Source of the DNA: Ferrimonas marina
Lineage (GTDB): Bacteria > Pseudomonadota > Gammaproteobacteria > Enterobacterales > Shewanellaceae
Assembly (NCBI RefSeq): GCF_900129905.1
Contig: NZ_FQXG01000007.1
Span: 1-64,000, forward strand
DNA: 64,000 bases
Direction of reading: 5' to 3'
Numbering within the stretch: position 1 is the stretch's first letter; each line of letters opens with the position of its first letter. Positions 35,955 to 46,171 of this stretch are shown piece by piece. The notes beneath the pieces are model-generated. The model searched no databases and was not told the origin of the DNA. It saw only the letters and a program-made list of their open reading frames with translations. Both the position numbers and the translations under genes were made by a program.

Positions 35955-36680
35955 CTAGACCGGAACCCCGGAATGGAAGCGAAACAGCGGATCGGGGCTT
36001 TGGATCAGCTCCGCTTCCCACTGGGCAAAGCGCGCTACCCTTTCCTCCAGACCCTCCCCTTCCAGCTGACGCGCCAGCGTCAGGTAATCCTCAAAGTGCC
36101 TCGCCTCACTGCGCAATAGCGAGTGATAAAACGCGCCCAGCTCCGGGTCGACTCGGGGGATGAGGGCGGCAAAGCGCTCGCAGGAGCGTGCCTCGATAAA
36201 GGCGCCGATGATCAGCAGATCCACCTGACGGGCCGGCTCCTGGTTGCGGCAGTGGCGGCGCAACTCGACAGCGTAGCGACCGGCACTGACATGACGGTAA
36301 TCCACCCCACGGGACTGCATCAGCGCCAGCACCTGGCGAAAGTGGTGCAGCTCCTCACGCACCAGCAAATGGAGCTTGTCCGTCAGTTCGCTGCGCTGGG
36401 TTGGCAGCGGCACCCTGCCCGCCCCGGGCTGGGCCAGCAGATCCTCCGGTGCCATCCGGCCAAAAGCGACCGCCTCGTAGGGCGCCACCCAGGCCAGCAG
36501 ATCCTGGTCATTGTCGCCATATCGCCGCATCAACCGGATGGCGGCCTGGGCCGCCTTGAGCTCGCAGTTGCAGTGGTCAATCAGCAACAGCGGCAGCGCC
36601 TGCTCGGCCGCATCGAGCCAGGCCTTGGGGGTTGCGCAGCCAAGAAATCCCCGCACCGGGGCCAACAAGTCGGTGTCCAT
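35955..36680 (-). CDS. miaE: tRNA-(ms2io6A)37 hydroxylase
   Basis: A 241-residue non-haem diiron monooxygenase that hydroxylates the isoprenoid side chain of modified A37 in tRNAs. The ferritin-like fold is marked by metal-binding motifs: EELHHF (about residues 110-115), EARSCERF (about 163-170) and SEARHFEDY (about 191-199), which supply the Glu and His ligands. It is a single gene between convergent lpxH and the divergent Yip1-family gene. Confidence 0.94.
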   Translation of the reverse strand: MDTDLLAPVRGFLGCATPKAWLDAAEQALPLLLIDHCNCELKAAQAAIRLMRRYGDNDQDLLAWVAPYEAVAFGRMAPEDLLAQPGAGRVPLPTQRSELTDKLHLLVREELHHFRQVLALMQSRGVDYRHVSAGRYAVELRRHCRNQEPARQVDLLIIGAFIEARSCERFAALIPRVDPELGAFYHSLLRSEARHFEDYLTLARQLEGEGLEERVARFAQWEAELIQSPDPLFRFHSGVPV

Positions 36681-36852
36681 CTCGACCTTTCCTTTTGAGT
36701 TAGGGCCTGATTATACCCTGTGGCTAAAGCCAGCCCGAGCAGAAAACGGCTTGACTCGAGAGGCACATTCACCAATAACTAGAAGGCGAGCATCAGTTGT
36801 AGTGTCTGCGGTAACGACACTGATTCGAGTGACCCAAAAAAGGACTATAACT

Positions 36853-37452
36853 ATGATTCTCAATCATTTGTGGGGACTGTACGCCCATCCGCGAGAAGAG
36901 TGGAAAACCATTGAGAAAAGCCATGAAGGGATGCGCTCGAGCCTGACGCACATCTTGATCATTGCCTTGATACCCTCCATCTGCGCTTATTTTGCCACTG
37001 CCCATATCGGCTGGAGCATCGGCGCCGGCGAACCCATCCGCCTGACCCAGGCCAGTGCGCTGAAGATGTCCGCCGCCATGTACGTGGCGCTGATTGCCGG
37101 GGTATTTGCCCTCGCCTACCTGGTGCACTGGATGGCCAAGACCTTCGGCGCCCAGCCGGACTTCTCTCAGGCGCTGGAACTGGCGGCCTACACTGCCACC
37201 CCGGTATTCATGGTGGGCTTTGCCGCCCTCTACCCGATCCTGTGGTTCGTGATGATGGCTGGCCTGGCCGGGGTTGCCTACTCGGTGTACCTGCTCTACG
37301 CCGGCGTGCCCATCTTGATGAACATCCCGGAGGAGCGTGGCTTTATCTACGCCAGCTCGGTGGTGACCTGCGGCCTGGTGCTATTGGTGGGGATCATGGC
37401 CAGCTCGGTTATCCTGTGGAGCTACGGCTTCGGCCCCGCCTTTGTCGGCTGA
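36853..37452 (+). CDS. Yip1-family inner-membrane protein (YohC-like)
   Basis: A 199-residue integral membrane protein of the Yip1/YohC family, start MILNHLWGLYAHPREEW at 36853 with AGGA upstream. A short cytoplasmic N-terminus with the WGLYAHPREEWKTI motif (7-20) is followed by five membrane segments (about 33-53, 73-95, 112-130, 132-150 and 167-190). The ORF is open further upstream but homologues begin here. Function is unknown; it lies next to no related gene. Confidence 0.88.
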   Translation: MILNHLWGLYAHPREEWKTIEKSHEGMRSSLTHILIIALIPSICAYFATAHIGWSIGAGEPIRLTQASALKMSAAMYVALIAGVFALAYLVHWMAKTFGAQPDFSQALELAAYTATPVFMVGFAALYPILWFVMMAGLAGVAYSVYLLYAGVPILMNIPEERGFIYASSVVTCGLVLLVGIMASSVILWSYGFGPAFVG

Positions 37453-37465
37453 GCAAGCTCAAAAC

Positions 37466-37496
37466 AAAAAACGCCGCCCCTAAGGGCGGCGTTTTT
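37466..37496 (+). terminator. Bidirectional terminator between the Yip1 gene and purF
   Basis: A 13-bp stem, AAAAACGCCGCCC with GGGCGGCGTTTTT, serves the two convergent genes; purF ends 16 nt away. Confidence 0.9.
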
Positions 37497-37511
37497 GATC
37501 CTGGCTGCCGA

Positions 37512-39026
37512 TTAAGGATGGCAGACGTTGTGGATCTCCAGGTTGGTGCTCTGCTCGCCGGACTTCTTGGTCTTGGCATCGTCGCTGCGTGAGGCGTTGA
37601 GCTGGTCCAGGTAGGCCTGATCCACGTCGCCGGTGACGTAGCGCCCGGTAAACACCGAGGTCTCGAAATGGGCGATAGTCGGGTTGGCTTGCCGTACCGC
37701 GGCTTCCAGGTCTTCAATGTCCTGGTACACCAGGCCATCGGCGCCGATCTGCTTGCGGATCTCGTCGACGTCACGGCCATAGGCGATCAGCTCCTCAGAG
37801 GTGGGCATGTCGATGCCGTACACGTTGGGGAAGCGGATCTCCGGGGCGGCGGAGGCAAAGTACACCTTCTTGGCGCCGGCCTCACGGGCCATCTCGATGA
37901 TCTGCTCCGAGGTGGTGCCGCGCACGATGGAGTCATCGACCAGCAGCACGTTCTTACCACGGAACTCCTGGCTGATGGGGTTGAGCTTGCGACGTACCGA
38001 CTTCTTACGCTGGGTCTGACCCGGCATGATGAAGGTACGGCCGATGTAGCGGTTCTTCACGAAGCCCTGACGGTAGGGCAGGTTCAGCTCATGGGCGATC
38101 TGCAAGGCGATGTCGCAGGAGGTCTCCGGAATGGGGATCACCACGTCGATGTCGTGGTCTTCCCACTCACGGGCGATCTTAGCCCCCAGCTTGCTGCCCA
38201 TGTTGACCCGGCTGCCGTAGACGGAGATCTCGTCGATGGTAGAGTCGGGGCGGGCGAAGTAGACGTACTCAAAGATGCAGGGCACGTGTTGCGGGTTATC
38301 CGAACACTGTTGGGTGTGCAGGTTGCCGTCAAAGTCGACGAAGATCGCCTCACCCGGGGCCACATCACGCAGGGTGATGAAGCCCGACGCATCCAGGGAA
38401 ACGGACTCAGAGGCCACCATGTACTCGGTGCCCTGTTCAGTTTCCTTCTTGCCCAGCACCAGCGGACGGATGCCGTAAGGGTCGCGGAAGGCCACCATGC
38501 CGACCCCGATCACCATGGCCACGGCAGCGTAGGCACCACGGACCTGGCGATGCAGTTGGCGAACCGCTTCAAAGACATCCTCGGCGCTAGGGCACAGCGA
38601 GTTGCTCTTTTGCAGCTCGTGGGCCAGCACATTGAGCATCAACTCAGAGTCGGAGCCGGTGTTGATGTGGCGACGCATCACCGACATCGACGCGACCAGC
38701 TCATCAAAGTTGGTGAGGTTGCCGTTGTGGGCCAGGGTGATGCCGTAGGGGGAGTTCACGTAGAAGGGCTGGGCTTCGGAGGAGCTGGAGCTGCCCGCAG
38801 TAGGGTAGCGCACGTGGCCGATACCAGTGTTGCCCTGGAGGCGATGCATGTGTTTGATTTCAAACACATCCTTAACCAAGCCGTTGGCCTTGCGCAGGCG
38901 GAAGGCCTGGCCGTCAATGGTACAGATCCCGGCGGCGTCTTGACCGCGGTGCTGCAATACGGTCAAGGCGTCATAGATCAGCTGATTTACCGGGGAATGC
39001 CCGACAATCCCGACGATACCACACAT
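37512..39026 (-). CDS. purF: Amidophosphoribosyltransferase
   Basis: A 504-residue enzyme making 5-phosphoribosylamine, the first committed step of purine synthesis. It begins [10 protein letters not shown], so Cys2 becomes the N-terminal nucleophile of the glutaminase (Ntn) domain, with no propeptide, as in E. coli. The PRPP-binding site [13 protein letters not shown] (about residues 363-375) belongs to the phosphoribosyltransferase half. It is the last gene of the cvpA-purF unit, 38 nt downstream of cvpA. Confidence 0.98.
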   Translation of the reverse strand: MCGIVGIVGHSPVNQLIYDALTVLQHRGQDAAGICTIDGQAFRLRKANGLVKDVFEIKHMHRLQGNTGIGHVRYPTAGSSSSSEAQPFYVNSPYGITLAHNGNLTNFDELVASMSVMRRHINTGSDSELMLNVLAHELQKSNSLCPSAEDVFEAVRQLHRQVRGAYAAVAMVIGVGMVAFRDPYGIRPLVLGKKETEQGTEYMVASESVSLDASGFITLRDVAPGEAIFVDFDGNLHTQQCSDNPQHVPCIFEYVYFARPDSTIDEISVYGSRVNMGSKLGAKIAREWEDHDIDVVIPIPETSCDIALQIAHELNLPYRQGFVKNRYIGRTFIMPGQTQRKKSVRRKLNPISQEFRGKNVLLVDDSIVRGTTSEQIIEMAREAGAKKVYFASAAPEIRFPNVYGIDMPTSEELIAYGRDVDEIRKQIGADGLVYQDIEDLEAAVRQANPTIAHFETSVFTGRYVTGDVDQAYLDQLNASRSDDAKTKKSGEQSTNLEIHNVCHP

Positions 39027-39064
39027 GTTTGAGTTTCCTCACAAAGGTCGATGTTCTATAGGGC

Positions 39065-39553
39065 TTATAGTTGTTTCAGGAAGCTGGATGACTGCTCAAT
39101 GTGCTCAAAGAACCACTGGATGACCACGCCAAACTCGGGCACCAGCACCGAATCCGACCACCAATCCGTTCCACCGGCACCGGTAAAGGTGTCGAGAAAG
39201 AACAAGATGGCACTGACCACCAATACTCCTCTGAGCGCACCAAAGCATGCCCCCAGGACTCTATCGGTCCCACTGAGGCCGGTGCGTTCCACCAGCTGGC
39301 CAACCAGATAGTTGACCATGGCTCCCAGGACGAGGGAGGCAACGAACAGGATGGCAATCGCCGCGCCTTTGCGCAGCATCGGATCGCTGATCTGGGTCAG
39401 GAACACCGCCAGGTCCTCATAGAACCGGCTGGCGATCACAAAGGCCGCAAACCACACCACCAGCGACATCGCTTCCCGGGCAAAACCCCGGATCAGGCTA
39501 ATGATCACGGACAAGCCAATGATCGCCAGGATGGCGTAATCGATCCAAACCAT
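39065..39553 (-). CDS. cvpA: Colicin V production / CvpA family membrane protein
   Basis: A 162-residue inner-membrane protein, the same length as E. coli CvpA, start MVWIDYAILAIIG with four predicted membrane segments (about 4-22, 26-46, 62-84 and 100-124). It carries the family motif SLIRGFAREAMSL. Its role in colicin V export and envelope tolerance is known only genetically. AAGGAAG lies about 11 nt before the ATG. It precedes purF, as in most gammaproteobacteria. Confidence 0.94.
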   Translation of the reverse strand: MVWIDYAILAIIGLSVIISLIRGFAREAMSLVVWFAAFVIASRFYEDLAVFLTQISDPMLRKGAAIAILFVASLVLGAMVNYLVGQLVERTGLSGTDRVLGACFGALRGVLVVSAILFFLDTFTGAGGTDWWSDSVLVPEFGVVIQWFFEHIEQSSSFLKQL

Positions 39554-39634
39554 AGCTCGATGCACTTCCTTTTTGTCGTCTATTTTTGGCCGGCGATTCT
39601 ACCAGAGCCGACGAGAATTCACACCTTGGAGAAC

Positions 39635-39661
39635 AAAAAGCCCGCGCGAGGCGGGCTTTTT
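39635..39661 (-). terminator. Intrinsic terminator overlapping the end of dedD
   Basis: The stem AAAAAGCCCGC/GCGGGCTTTTT starts within the dedD stop codon on the minus strand and ends in five U residues. It separates dedD from cvpA-purF. Confidence 0.85.
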
Positions 39662-40256
39662 AGATCTGCAAGGGGTTGTAGCGAACCAGCTGTGTTTGCA
39701 ACGCATGCTCTTCGGCCAGCTCCCGCTGCAGCGCTTCAATGCGGCTCTTATCGATGTCCGGGCCGACAAACACCACGGTGATCTGACCGTCCACCGGTTT
39801 GGCCGGCACGGTGTAGGCCGGGTAATCCTGCGCTCGCAGGTCCTTGACCAGTCGATTGACGTTGCTGGCGCTGCGGAAGCTGCCCAGGCGAATGCTCCAG
39901 CCACTGCGCTCCGACTTGGCCTGGCTTTCTACTGCCTTGGGCTTAGGTTTGGGCGTGGGCTCGGCCTGGGCCGACTCAGTAACCTCGACCTCGGTCGTCG
40001 CCGGCAGCTGGGCAGTCTCGACCGGCTTGCTCTCGCTGTCTTCCAGCGGGATCGCCACCGGTGCCTCGGCCTCCGCCAGCGGGCTCAAGGCCTGCTCCGG
40101 CAGGGTCGACTCCGCCACCGAGGGGCGCAGCGGGATGGTGGCAAACTGCTCCTCGACCCGTTTCTTCTCGCCATTGAGCATGTCGGGCAGGAACAACACC
40201 CCGAGGGCTACCAGTACCAGGGTGCCCACCAGGCGGTTTTGTATGGGTTGTGCCAA
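39660..40256 (-). CDS. dedD: SPOR-domain cell-division protein DedD
   Basis: A 198-residue protein with an N-terminal membrane anchor (RLVGTLVLVALGVLFLPDML, about 8-27), an acidic and proline-rich periplasmic linker (about 35-115), and a C-terminal SPOR domain (about 120-198, SGWSIRLGSFRSASNVNRL). SPOR domains bind denuded peptidoglycan at the septum. It starts 2 nt after the folC stop. Confidence 0.92.
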   Translation of the reverse strand: MAQPIQNRLVGTLVLVALGVLFLPDMLNGEKKRVEEQFATIPLRPSVAESTLPEQALSPLAEAEAPVAIPLEDSESKPVETAQLPATTEVEVTESAQAEPTPKPKPKAVESQAKSERSGWSIRLGSFRSASNVNRLVKDLRAQDYPAYTVPAKPVDGQITVVFVGPDIDKSRIEALQRELAEEHALQTQLVRYNPLQI

Positions 40257-40258
40257 GG

Positions 40259-41509
40259 CTAACTCCTCCGCTGCCAGAACGCTTTTGCTTCGGCAACAGT
40301 GTAAAAGGAGCCAAACACAATGACCAGATCTGCGCTGTCAGCCTGTGACAACGCCGCCTCCAGTGCCTTGTCCACCGAGCCGTACACGCCTGGCTTGGAC
40401 AGGTGCGGCGCCAGCTCGCTGGCACGGGCTCCACGCGGCACAGCCAGATCCGCCAGGTACCATTGCAGCGACAGAGACGAGAACTGGCCTAAGGTGGCTT
40501 CAATGTCCTTGTCCTTGAGCATGGCGCAGACTGCGTGCAGCCTCGGCTCCGGCCGCGCCGCCAACCACTGGGCCAGGTACGCGGCCGCCTGAGGATTGTG
40601 GGCCACGTCCACCACCAGCTTGGGGGCGTCGCCCAGAGGCTCCAACCGTCCGGGGACCACCAACTGCGCCAGCGCCTGGCGGATGGCGGCTTCTGGCACC
40701 TGCAGTGGTATCTGCCCCAGGGCGGTCAGCGCGGTGGCGGCGTTATCCAGCGGAATGGCCGGCAGCGGCAACCGTTGCAGGGTCATCCCGTCCGCCTGGT
40801 AATCCCAGTGGGCGGGGTGACGCTGCAGGATGAAGTCCCGGCCCCGTTGCGACAGCGCTACCCCAAGCAGCTCGGCGGTAACACCGATGGTGACCGGCGG
40901 GTTGGGGTCGCCACAGACCGCGGGGCGGCCGGGGCGAAGCACCCCGACCTTCTCCCGGGCAACCGCTTCACGGGTGTTGCCCAGGTATTCGATGTGGTCC
41001 AGATCGATGGTGGTGATCACCGCCTGATCGGCATCGATGAGGTTGGTGGCATCCAGTCGGCCGCCCAGTCCTACCTCCAGCAGCACCACGTCCGGTCGCG
41101 CCTGGGCAAAGCACCACAGCGCCGCCAGGGCGGAGTATTCGAAGAAGGTCAGCGACACCTTGTCCTGGGCGGCGGCAATGGCGGCAAAGGCATCAACGTG
41201 ATGCTGGTCTGCCAGTTCGACGCCGTCGATGCGCACCCGTTCGTTGTAGCGCTCCAGGTGGGGCGAACTGAACACCCCGACACGGTAGCCGGCATTGAGC
41301 AGCGCCTGCTCCATCAAGGCACAGGTGGTGCCCTTGCCATTGGTGCCGGCAACGGTGATGACGTGGCTGTGGGGTAAGGCGGTTAAGCCCATTCGAGCGG
41401 CGACCTGACGCAGGCGGTCAAGTCCGAGATCGATTTCCGAAGGGTGCAGGGCGAGAATGCAATCCAGCCACTCCTGAAGGGAGTGGCTGGCGGTCAGAGC
41501 GGGTTTCAT
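40259..41509 (-). CDS. folC: Bifunctional folylpolyglutamate / dihydrofolate synthase
   Basis: A 416-residue Mur-ligase-family enzyme that forms dihydrofolate from dihydropteroate and glutamate and then adds further glutamates. The P-loop [16 protein letters not shown] is near 54-69. The [17 protein letters not shown] motif (about 140-156) is shared by the family. Its ATG overlaps the accD stop (ATGA), so translation is coupled. Confidence 0.97.
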   Translation of the reverse strand: MKPALTASHSLQEWLDCILALHPSEIDLGLDRLRQVAARMGLTALPHSHVITVAGTNGKGTTCALMEQALLNAGYRVGVFSSPHLERYNERVRIDGVELADQHHVDAFAAIAAAQDKVSLTFFEYSALAALWCFAQARPDVVLLEVGLGGRLDATNLIDADQAVITTIDLDHIEYLGNTREAVAREKVGVLRPGRPAVCGDPNPPVTIGVTAELLGVALSQRGRDFILQRHPAHWDYQADGMTLQRLPLPAIPLDNAATALTALGQIPLQVPEAAIRQALAQLVVPGRLEPLGDAPKLVVDVAHNPQAAAYLAQWLAARPEPRLHAVCAMLKDKDIEATLGQFSSLSLQWYLADLAVPRGARASELAPHLSKPGVYGSVDKALEAALSQADSADLVIVFGSFYTVAEAKAFWQRRS

Positions 41510-42423
41510 GCCGGGTCGGTATCGGGTTTAGCCGCTTCCGTAGGCTCCACCGGTTCCGCTTCCAGTGGATGCGGGCTGAGATGAACAAACTTGGCCAGGA
41601 TCCGGGCAACGGTATCGCGCATCTCGCGACGGTCGACGATCATGTCGATGGCCCCCTTCTCCAGCAGGAACTCACTGCGCTGGAACCCTTCCGGCAGCTT
41701 TTCCCGCACGGTCTGCTCGATCACCCGCGGGCCGGCAAAGCCGATCAGGGCGCGAGGCTCGGCCAGGTTCAGATCCCCCAACATCGCCAGAGACGCCGAT
41801 ACGCCGCCCATGGTGGGGTCGGTCAGTACCGAGATGTAGGGCAGGCCGCGCTCACGCATGCGCGCCAGCGCCGCGGAGGTCTTGGCCATCTGCATCAGCG
41901 AGAACAGCGCCTCCTGCATCCGCGCACCACCACTGGCGGAGAAGCAGATCAGCGGCAGGTCTTTCTCCAGGCAGACCTCGACGGCACGGACAAAGCGCGC
42001 GCCGACCACCGAAGCCATGGAGCCGCCCATGTAGGAGAATTCAAAGGCACAAGCGACCACCGGCATGCCTTTCAGGCTGCCTTCCAGGGCGATCAGGGCG
42101 TCTTTTTCGCCGGAGGCCTTGGTGGCCTGGCTGATACGATCTTTGTATTTCTTGGAATCGCGGAACTTGAGGATGTCCTGGGGTTCCAGCTCGGCCCCCA
42201 GCTCCTGCCAGCTTCCCTCATCGAGGAAGCGCTCCAACCGGTCACGGGCGCCGATCCGCATGTGGTTATCACACTTGGGGCACACCTCCAGGTTGCGATT
42301 CAGCTCAGCGCGATAGAGGATTTGATCGCACTGGGTGCATTTACTCCAGACCCCTTCCGGTACACTGTGGCGACGATCCGCCACCGCCTTGCTCTTGGGT
42401 AGGATCTTATCTAGCCAACTCAT
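41506..42423 (-). CDS. accD: Acetyl-CoA carboxylase carboxyltransferase subunit beta
   Basis: A 305-residue subunit forming malonyl-CoA with AccA. The N-terminal zinc ribbon has two CxxC pairs (WSKCTQCDQ and EVCPKCDN). The crotonase-like core includes [20 protein letters not shown] and the [12 protein letters not shown] substrate loop. The start at 42423 ([12 protein letters not shown]) has AGGA 6 nt upstream; the frame is open 30 codons further upstream without homology. Confidence 0.97.
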   Translation of the reverse strand: MSWLDKILPKSKAVADRRHSVPEGVWSKCTQCDQILYRAELNRNLEVCPKCDNHMRIGARDRLERFLDEGSWQELGAELEPQDILKFRDSKKYKDRISQATKASGEKDALIALEGSLKGMPVVACAFEFSYMGGSMASVVGARFVRAVEVCLEKDLPLICFSASGGARMQEALFSLMQMAKTSAALARMRERGLPYISVLTDPTMGGVSASLAMLGDLNLAEPRALIGFAGPRVIEQTVREKLPEGFQRSEFLLEKGAIDMIVDRREMRDTVARILAKFVHLSPHPLEAEPVEPTEAAKPDTDPA

Positions 42424-42687
42424 TTGCGGTCCTGTCTCCATCTCGGCAAATTCGACCATCCGGTCGTCATTGGTAGGGAACGTGGTGCTAACGACCGGGC
42501 ATTGGGTCGCCATCGGCCAGTTTAGTTCCCTTTGACCATTGCAGCATGGCTGCCATTAAACCATAAGGCGATCTGAGCGCCTACCGAAAACTGGTCATAC
42601 CCTCTAATCCTCTGTAATAGAGCGGCTATTTTCGGTTATTTCTCAAGAAAATGGCTGAGATATCTGCGCTCGGCAGGGCTGAGGTGA

Positions 42688-43479
42688 TTACAGCGGATCT
42701 GGCAGGAACAGCGGCCCCGGTGCGCTCTTGGGCAGAGCAAACTCCTCGGGGTAATCCACCTCCACCAGGTAGAGCCCCTCGGCCTTGGCGGTGGCCGCGG
42801 CCAGGTTGCGATCCTTGCCTTCCAGCAGCTCGGTGATCCACTGCTCAGGCTGGTTACCCTGGCCCACCTCCATCAGCGAACCGACGATGTTGCGCACCAT
42901 GTGATGGACAAAGGCGTTGGCCTTGATGTCCACCACCACGTATTGGCCAACACGATCGACCTTGACGTGATGCACGTTGCGCCAGGGGCTGCGAGATTGA
43001 CACTGCACCGCACGAAAGGCGCTGAAGTCGTTCTCTCCCAGCAGGCGCTGGGCGGCCTGGTGCATCTTGGCGGCATCCAGCGGCTGGTGGTAGTGGCTAA
43101 CGCCATGACGCAGGATCCCGGGACGCAGTCGATGATTGTAGATCACGTAGCGATAGCGCCGGGCGGTGGCAGAGAAACGGGCATGGAAGTCGTCCACCAC
43201 AGGTTGGGCCCAGCGCACCGCAATGCCATCGGGCAGATTGGTGTTGAGTCCCAGTGTCCAGGCGGCGGGACGCCGCTCCACCTGGGCATCAAAGTGCACC
43301 ACCTGACCTGTGGCGTGCACCCCGGCATCGGTCCGACCGGCACAGATCACCTCCACCGGGTGGTTAGCCACTTTGCTCAGCGCCTGCTCCAGGCGCTGCT
43401 GAACGCCAACCACTTCCCGTTGACGCTGCCAGCCATAGTAGCCGTGACCGTTGTATTCGATACCCAATGCGATGCGCAT
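42688..43479 (-). CDS. truA: tRNA pseudouridine(38-40) synthase
   Basis: A 263-residue pseudouridine synthase acting on the anticodon stem-loop. It begins [20 protein letters not shown], and the catalytic aspartate is Asp51 in the motif GRTDAGVHA. The final strand motif RTPYRI-type region reads [15 protein letters not shown] (about 195-209). It is followed by 264 bp before accD, a stretch in which I see no other gene. Confidence 0.97.
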   Translation of the reverse strand: MRIALGIEYNGHGYYGWQRQREVVGVQQRLEQALSKVANHPVEVICAGRTDAGVHATGQVVHFDAQVERRPAAWTLGLNTNLPDGIAVRWAQPVVDDFHARFSATARRYRYVIYNHRLRPGILRHGVSHYHQPLDAAKMHQAAQRLLGENDFSAFRAVQCQSRSPWRNVHHVKVDRVGQYVVVDIKANAFVHHMVRNIVGSLMEVGQGNQPEQWITELLEGKDRNLAAATAKAEGLYLVEVDYPEEFALPKSAPGPLFLPDPL

Positions 43480-43564
43480 GCCATGCCCTCAATCTAAACA
43501 GGGCGCGCATTATAAACCCTATCTCAGTAAAAATCCTGCCATCAGCCCACAGCCTGTCAGGCAC

Positions 43565-43594
43565 AAAAAAACGGCGGATAAGCCGCCGTTTTTT
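43565..43594 (-). terminator. Terminator of fimV
   Basis: The stem AAACGGCGG/CCGCCGTTT with a short loop lies 14 nt past the fimV stop on the minus strand, followed by a run of U residues, with A residues on the opposite flank. Confidence 0.85.
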
Positions 43595-43607
43595 ACCTGG
43601 TATTGCG

Positions 43608-45095
43608 TTACAGCTGGGACAGCAGCAGATCGGCTTCCTTACGCTGGCTTTCGGTGCCTTCCAGCGCCACCTCTTTGAGCAGCGCCTTGGCGCTGTCGTT
43701 GTCGTCGATCTCGATATAGGCCCGGGCCAGATCCAGCTTGGCGTTGATGCCGCCCTCGTCCAGTGCCGGTTCGCTCATCGCCACCATGGTGTCGTTCTCG
43801 CTGTCCAGATCCGCCGGGTCCTGGCTCAACTCGCTCTCCTCCAGCAGCTTGTCGATGTCGATAAAGGGCTCATCGGCTGGCGCTGGGGCGGCCGGGGTCT
43901 CCACGGCCTGGGGCATGGGGGCCGGTTCAACCGCCACCGGTTCAGGCTCCACCGCTGCCGGTTGAGTCTCGGCTTGCTCCACCTCAGTGGACGCGGCCTG
44001 GGCTTCCTGGCGCTGCTCTTCCAGCAGCTGATCCAGCGACAGGATCTCGTCGTCCTTCAGCTCCGCTTCCAGCTGGATCCCGGCCTTGCTGTCGTCCGCC
44101 ATCACCAGCTCTTCCAGGGTGCCATCTTCCAGGGTCTCCTCCATCGGCGCCTCGTCGGCTACCACAGGATCCGCATCCCGCAGCTCCGCTTGGGCCGCGT
44201 CCGCTTCCTGGTCCTGGCGACGACGCAGCCAAGCAAAGATCAGCAGCAATGCCAATCCCACCGGCAGAAGGGACCACAAGGTCAGCGACAACGGGTTGGC
44301 CAGCAAGTCACGCCAGAAGGAGGAGGGCTCCTCCAGTACCGGTTCGTTCACCACCGCGTCCGGGGCGACCACCAGGCTGCGCTGACGATCCAGCTCCTCT
44401 TCCAGGGCGCGGTTAAGCCCCTGCTGCTCATCTAGGGCACGACGCAGTACCGTCATCTCGTTGCCCAGCTCGTCCAGCTGCTGCTGCAGCAGGGCGTTCT
44501 GCTCCAGCATCTTGGCCATCTCATCGGCGGTGCTGGCCAGCTCCTGGCGCAATGCGCTGATCTGAGCCTGCTCACGCTCCTGCTCCGCCAGCTGCGCCTG
44601 CAGCTCGGCCTTTTCAGCCTCCAGCTGGCTTACCGCGGCACTGCTGGGGGCAGCGGCCGCAGCGGGGGCACTCTTAGCCTGACCCTGGTTGTCCAGTACC
44701 GGCGGCTGCCAGGCCTGGTCGTGTTGACGAGCCTGGGCACGGGCTTCCGACTCAGGGAAGGCGGCAATCACCTCACGCGGTGGCACGGTCAGGATCTTGC
44801 CCCGCTCCAGCGAGTTGAAGTTGGAGCTGGAGAAGGCATGGGGGTTGGCATTGAACAACGCCTGCATCACCTGGTACACCGTGACACCGGTGTCGGGACG
44901 AACGTCATTGGCGATGCGCCACAGGGTGTCCCGACGGCTGGTGGGGCCGTAGGTGGCCAGCGGGGCATCTTCCACTTCCATGATCTGGCCGTCTGGGCCG
45001 GTGATCTTTAGAGTCTTGGCGGACACTGGCAGCGTCATCATGGCGCTACCCAGTACGGCGGCACAGAGTGCCCGAGTCATGGTGTTGTTCATCAT
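43608..45095 (-). CDS. fimV: FimV/HubP-type polar protein, short form
   Basis: A 495-residue FimV/HubP-type protein. Order: signal peptide (MTRALCAAVLGSAMMTLPVSA), a FimV N-terminal LysM-type region (about 60-110, DTLWRIANDVRPDTGVTVYQV), coiled coil (about 155-245), one membrane helix (about 270-290), an acidic linker, and the C-terminal FimV motif AKLDLARAYIEIDDNDSAKALL near 455-476. Such proteins organise cell poles and type IV pili. Many homologues are longer (700-1500 residues) because of repeated acidic segments; only a short acidic region is present. Confidence 0.88.
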   Translation of the reverse strand: MMNNTMTRALCAAVLGSAMMTLPVSAKTLKITGPDGQIMEVEDAPLATYGPTSRRDTLWRIANDVRPDTGVTVYQVMQALFNANPHAFSSSNFNSLERGKILTVPPREVIAAFPESEARAQARQHDQAWQPPVLDNQGQAKSAPAAAAAPSSAAVSQLEAEKAELQAQLAEQEREQAQISALRQELASTADEMAKMLEQNALLQQQLDELGNEMTVLRRALDEQQGLNRALEEELDRQRSLVVAPDAVVNEPVLEEPSSFWRDLLANPLSLTLWSLLPVGLALLLIFAWLRRRQDQEADAAQAELRDADPVVADEAPMEETLEDGTLEELVMADDSKAGIQLEAELKDDEILSLDQLLEEQRQEAQAASTEVEQAETQPAAVEPEPVAVEPAPMPQAVETPAAPAPADEPFIDIDKLLEESELSQDPADLDSENDTMVAMSEPALDEGGINAKLDLARAYIEIDDNDSAKALLKEVALEGTESQRKEADLLLSQL

Positions 45096-45160
45096 TCCAC
45101 TCTATTGTGATCGGCCGACCCTCCCGGTCGGCACGACTTTCATCATCTTACCCGCTGATC

Positions 45161-46171
45161 TTACAGGTAATCTTGCACTAATAGTTCGGCAATTTGCACC
45201 GAATTCAATGCCGCCCCTTTACGGATGTTGTCCGCCACTACCCACAGGTTCAGTCCCTGGGGATGGCTGATGTCCTGGCGAACCCGACCAATAAAGACAT
45301 CATCCTGGCCCTGGGCGTGGCTGAACTGGGTCGGGTAATCCTGATCCTCTTCCATCAGGGTCACCCCCGGCGCCTGGGCCAGCAGCGCTTTGGCTTCGTC
45401 CACCGAGGTCGGCAAGCGGGTCTCGATGTGGATCGCCTCGGCGTGGCCGTAGAACACCGGCACCCGAACTGCAGTGGGGTTAACTCGGATATCGGCATCG
45501 CCGAAGATCTTTTGAGTCTCCCACACCATCTTCATCTCTTCCTTGGTGTACCCGTTATCCATAAAGACGTCGATCTTGGGCAGGGCATTGAAGGCGATCT
45601 GCTGCTCAAACACCTCGGTGGTGGCCGGCTGACCGTTGAGCAACTGGCCACACTGCTTGGCCAGCTCTTCGATGGCGCTGCGACCGGCACCGGAAACGGA
45701 CTGGTAGGTGCAGACGTTGATCCGTTCGATACCGAACTGTTCGTGCAGGGGCTTCAGCGCCACCAGCATCTGGATGGTGGAGCAGTTGGGGTTGGCGATG
45801 ATATTGCGGTTACGGAACTCCGCCAGGGCATGGGGGTTAACCTCCGGCACCACCAGCGGGATCTCCGGGTCGTAACGGAAGTGGGAAGTGTTGTCGATCA
45901 CCACGCAGCCGGCGTCGGCGGCCAGCGGTGCGTACTTCTCGGAGACGCTGCCCCCGGCGCTGAACAGACCCAGTTCCACTTGGCTCCAGTCGAAGGTGTC
46001 CACGTCGATGACATCCAGGGACTCGCCCTTGAAGGAAACGGTTTTGCCCAGGCTGTTGGCACTGGCCAGGGGATACAGCTTGGCCACCGGGAAATCCCGC
46101 TGCTCCAGGATCTCGATCATGGTCTGACCCACGGCGCCCGTGGCACCCAATACCGCAATGTTATACGCCAT
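45161..46171 (-). CDS. asd: Aspartate-semialdehyde dehydrogenase
   Basis: A 336-residue NADPH enzyme of the lysine/threonine/methionine pathway. The Rossmann motif is VLGATGAVGQTM, and the catalytic Cys130 lies in NPNCSTIQML. CTYQSVSGAGRSAIEEL is present, and the region near RVPVFYGHAEAIHIE completes the active site. Length fits the class II (Vibrio-type) enzymes. It overlaps pdxB by 11 bp and precedes fimV, the usual gammaproteobacterial order. Confidence 0.95.
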   Translation of the reverse strand: MAYNIAVLGATGAVGQTMIEILEQRDFPVAKLYPLASANSLGKTVSFKGESLDVIDVDTFDWSQVELGLFSAGGSVSEKYAPLAADAGCVVIDNTSHFRYDPEIPLVVPEVNPHALAEFRNRNIIANPNCSTIQMLVALKPLHEQFGIERINVCTYQSVSGAGRSAIEELAKQCGQLLNGQPATTEVFEQQIAFNALPKIDVFMDNGYTKEEMKMVWETQKIFGDADIRVNPTAVRVPVFYGHAEAIHIETRLPTSVDEAKALLAQAPGVTLMEEDQDYPTQFSHAQGQDDVFIGRVRQDISHPQGLNLWVVADNIRKGAALNSVQIAELLVQDYL

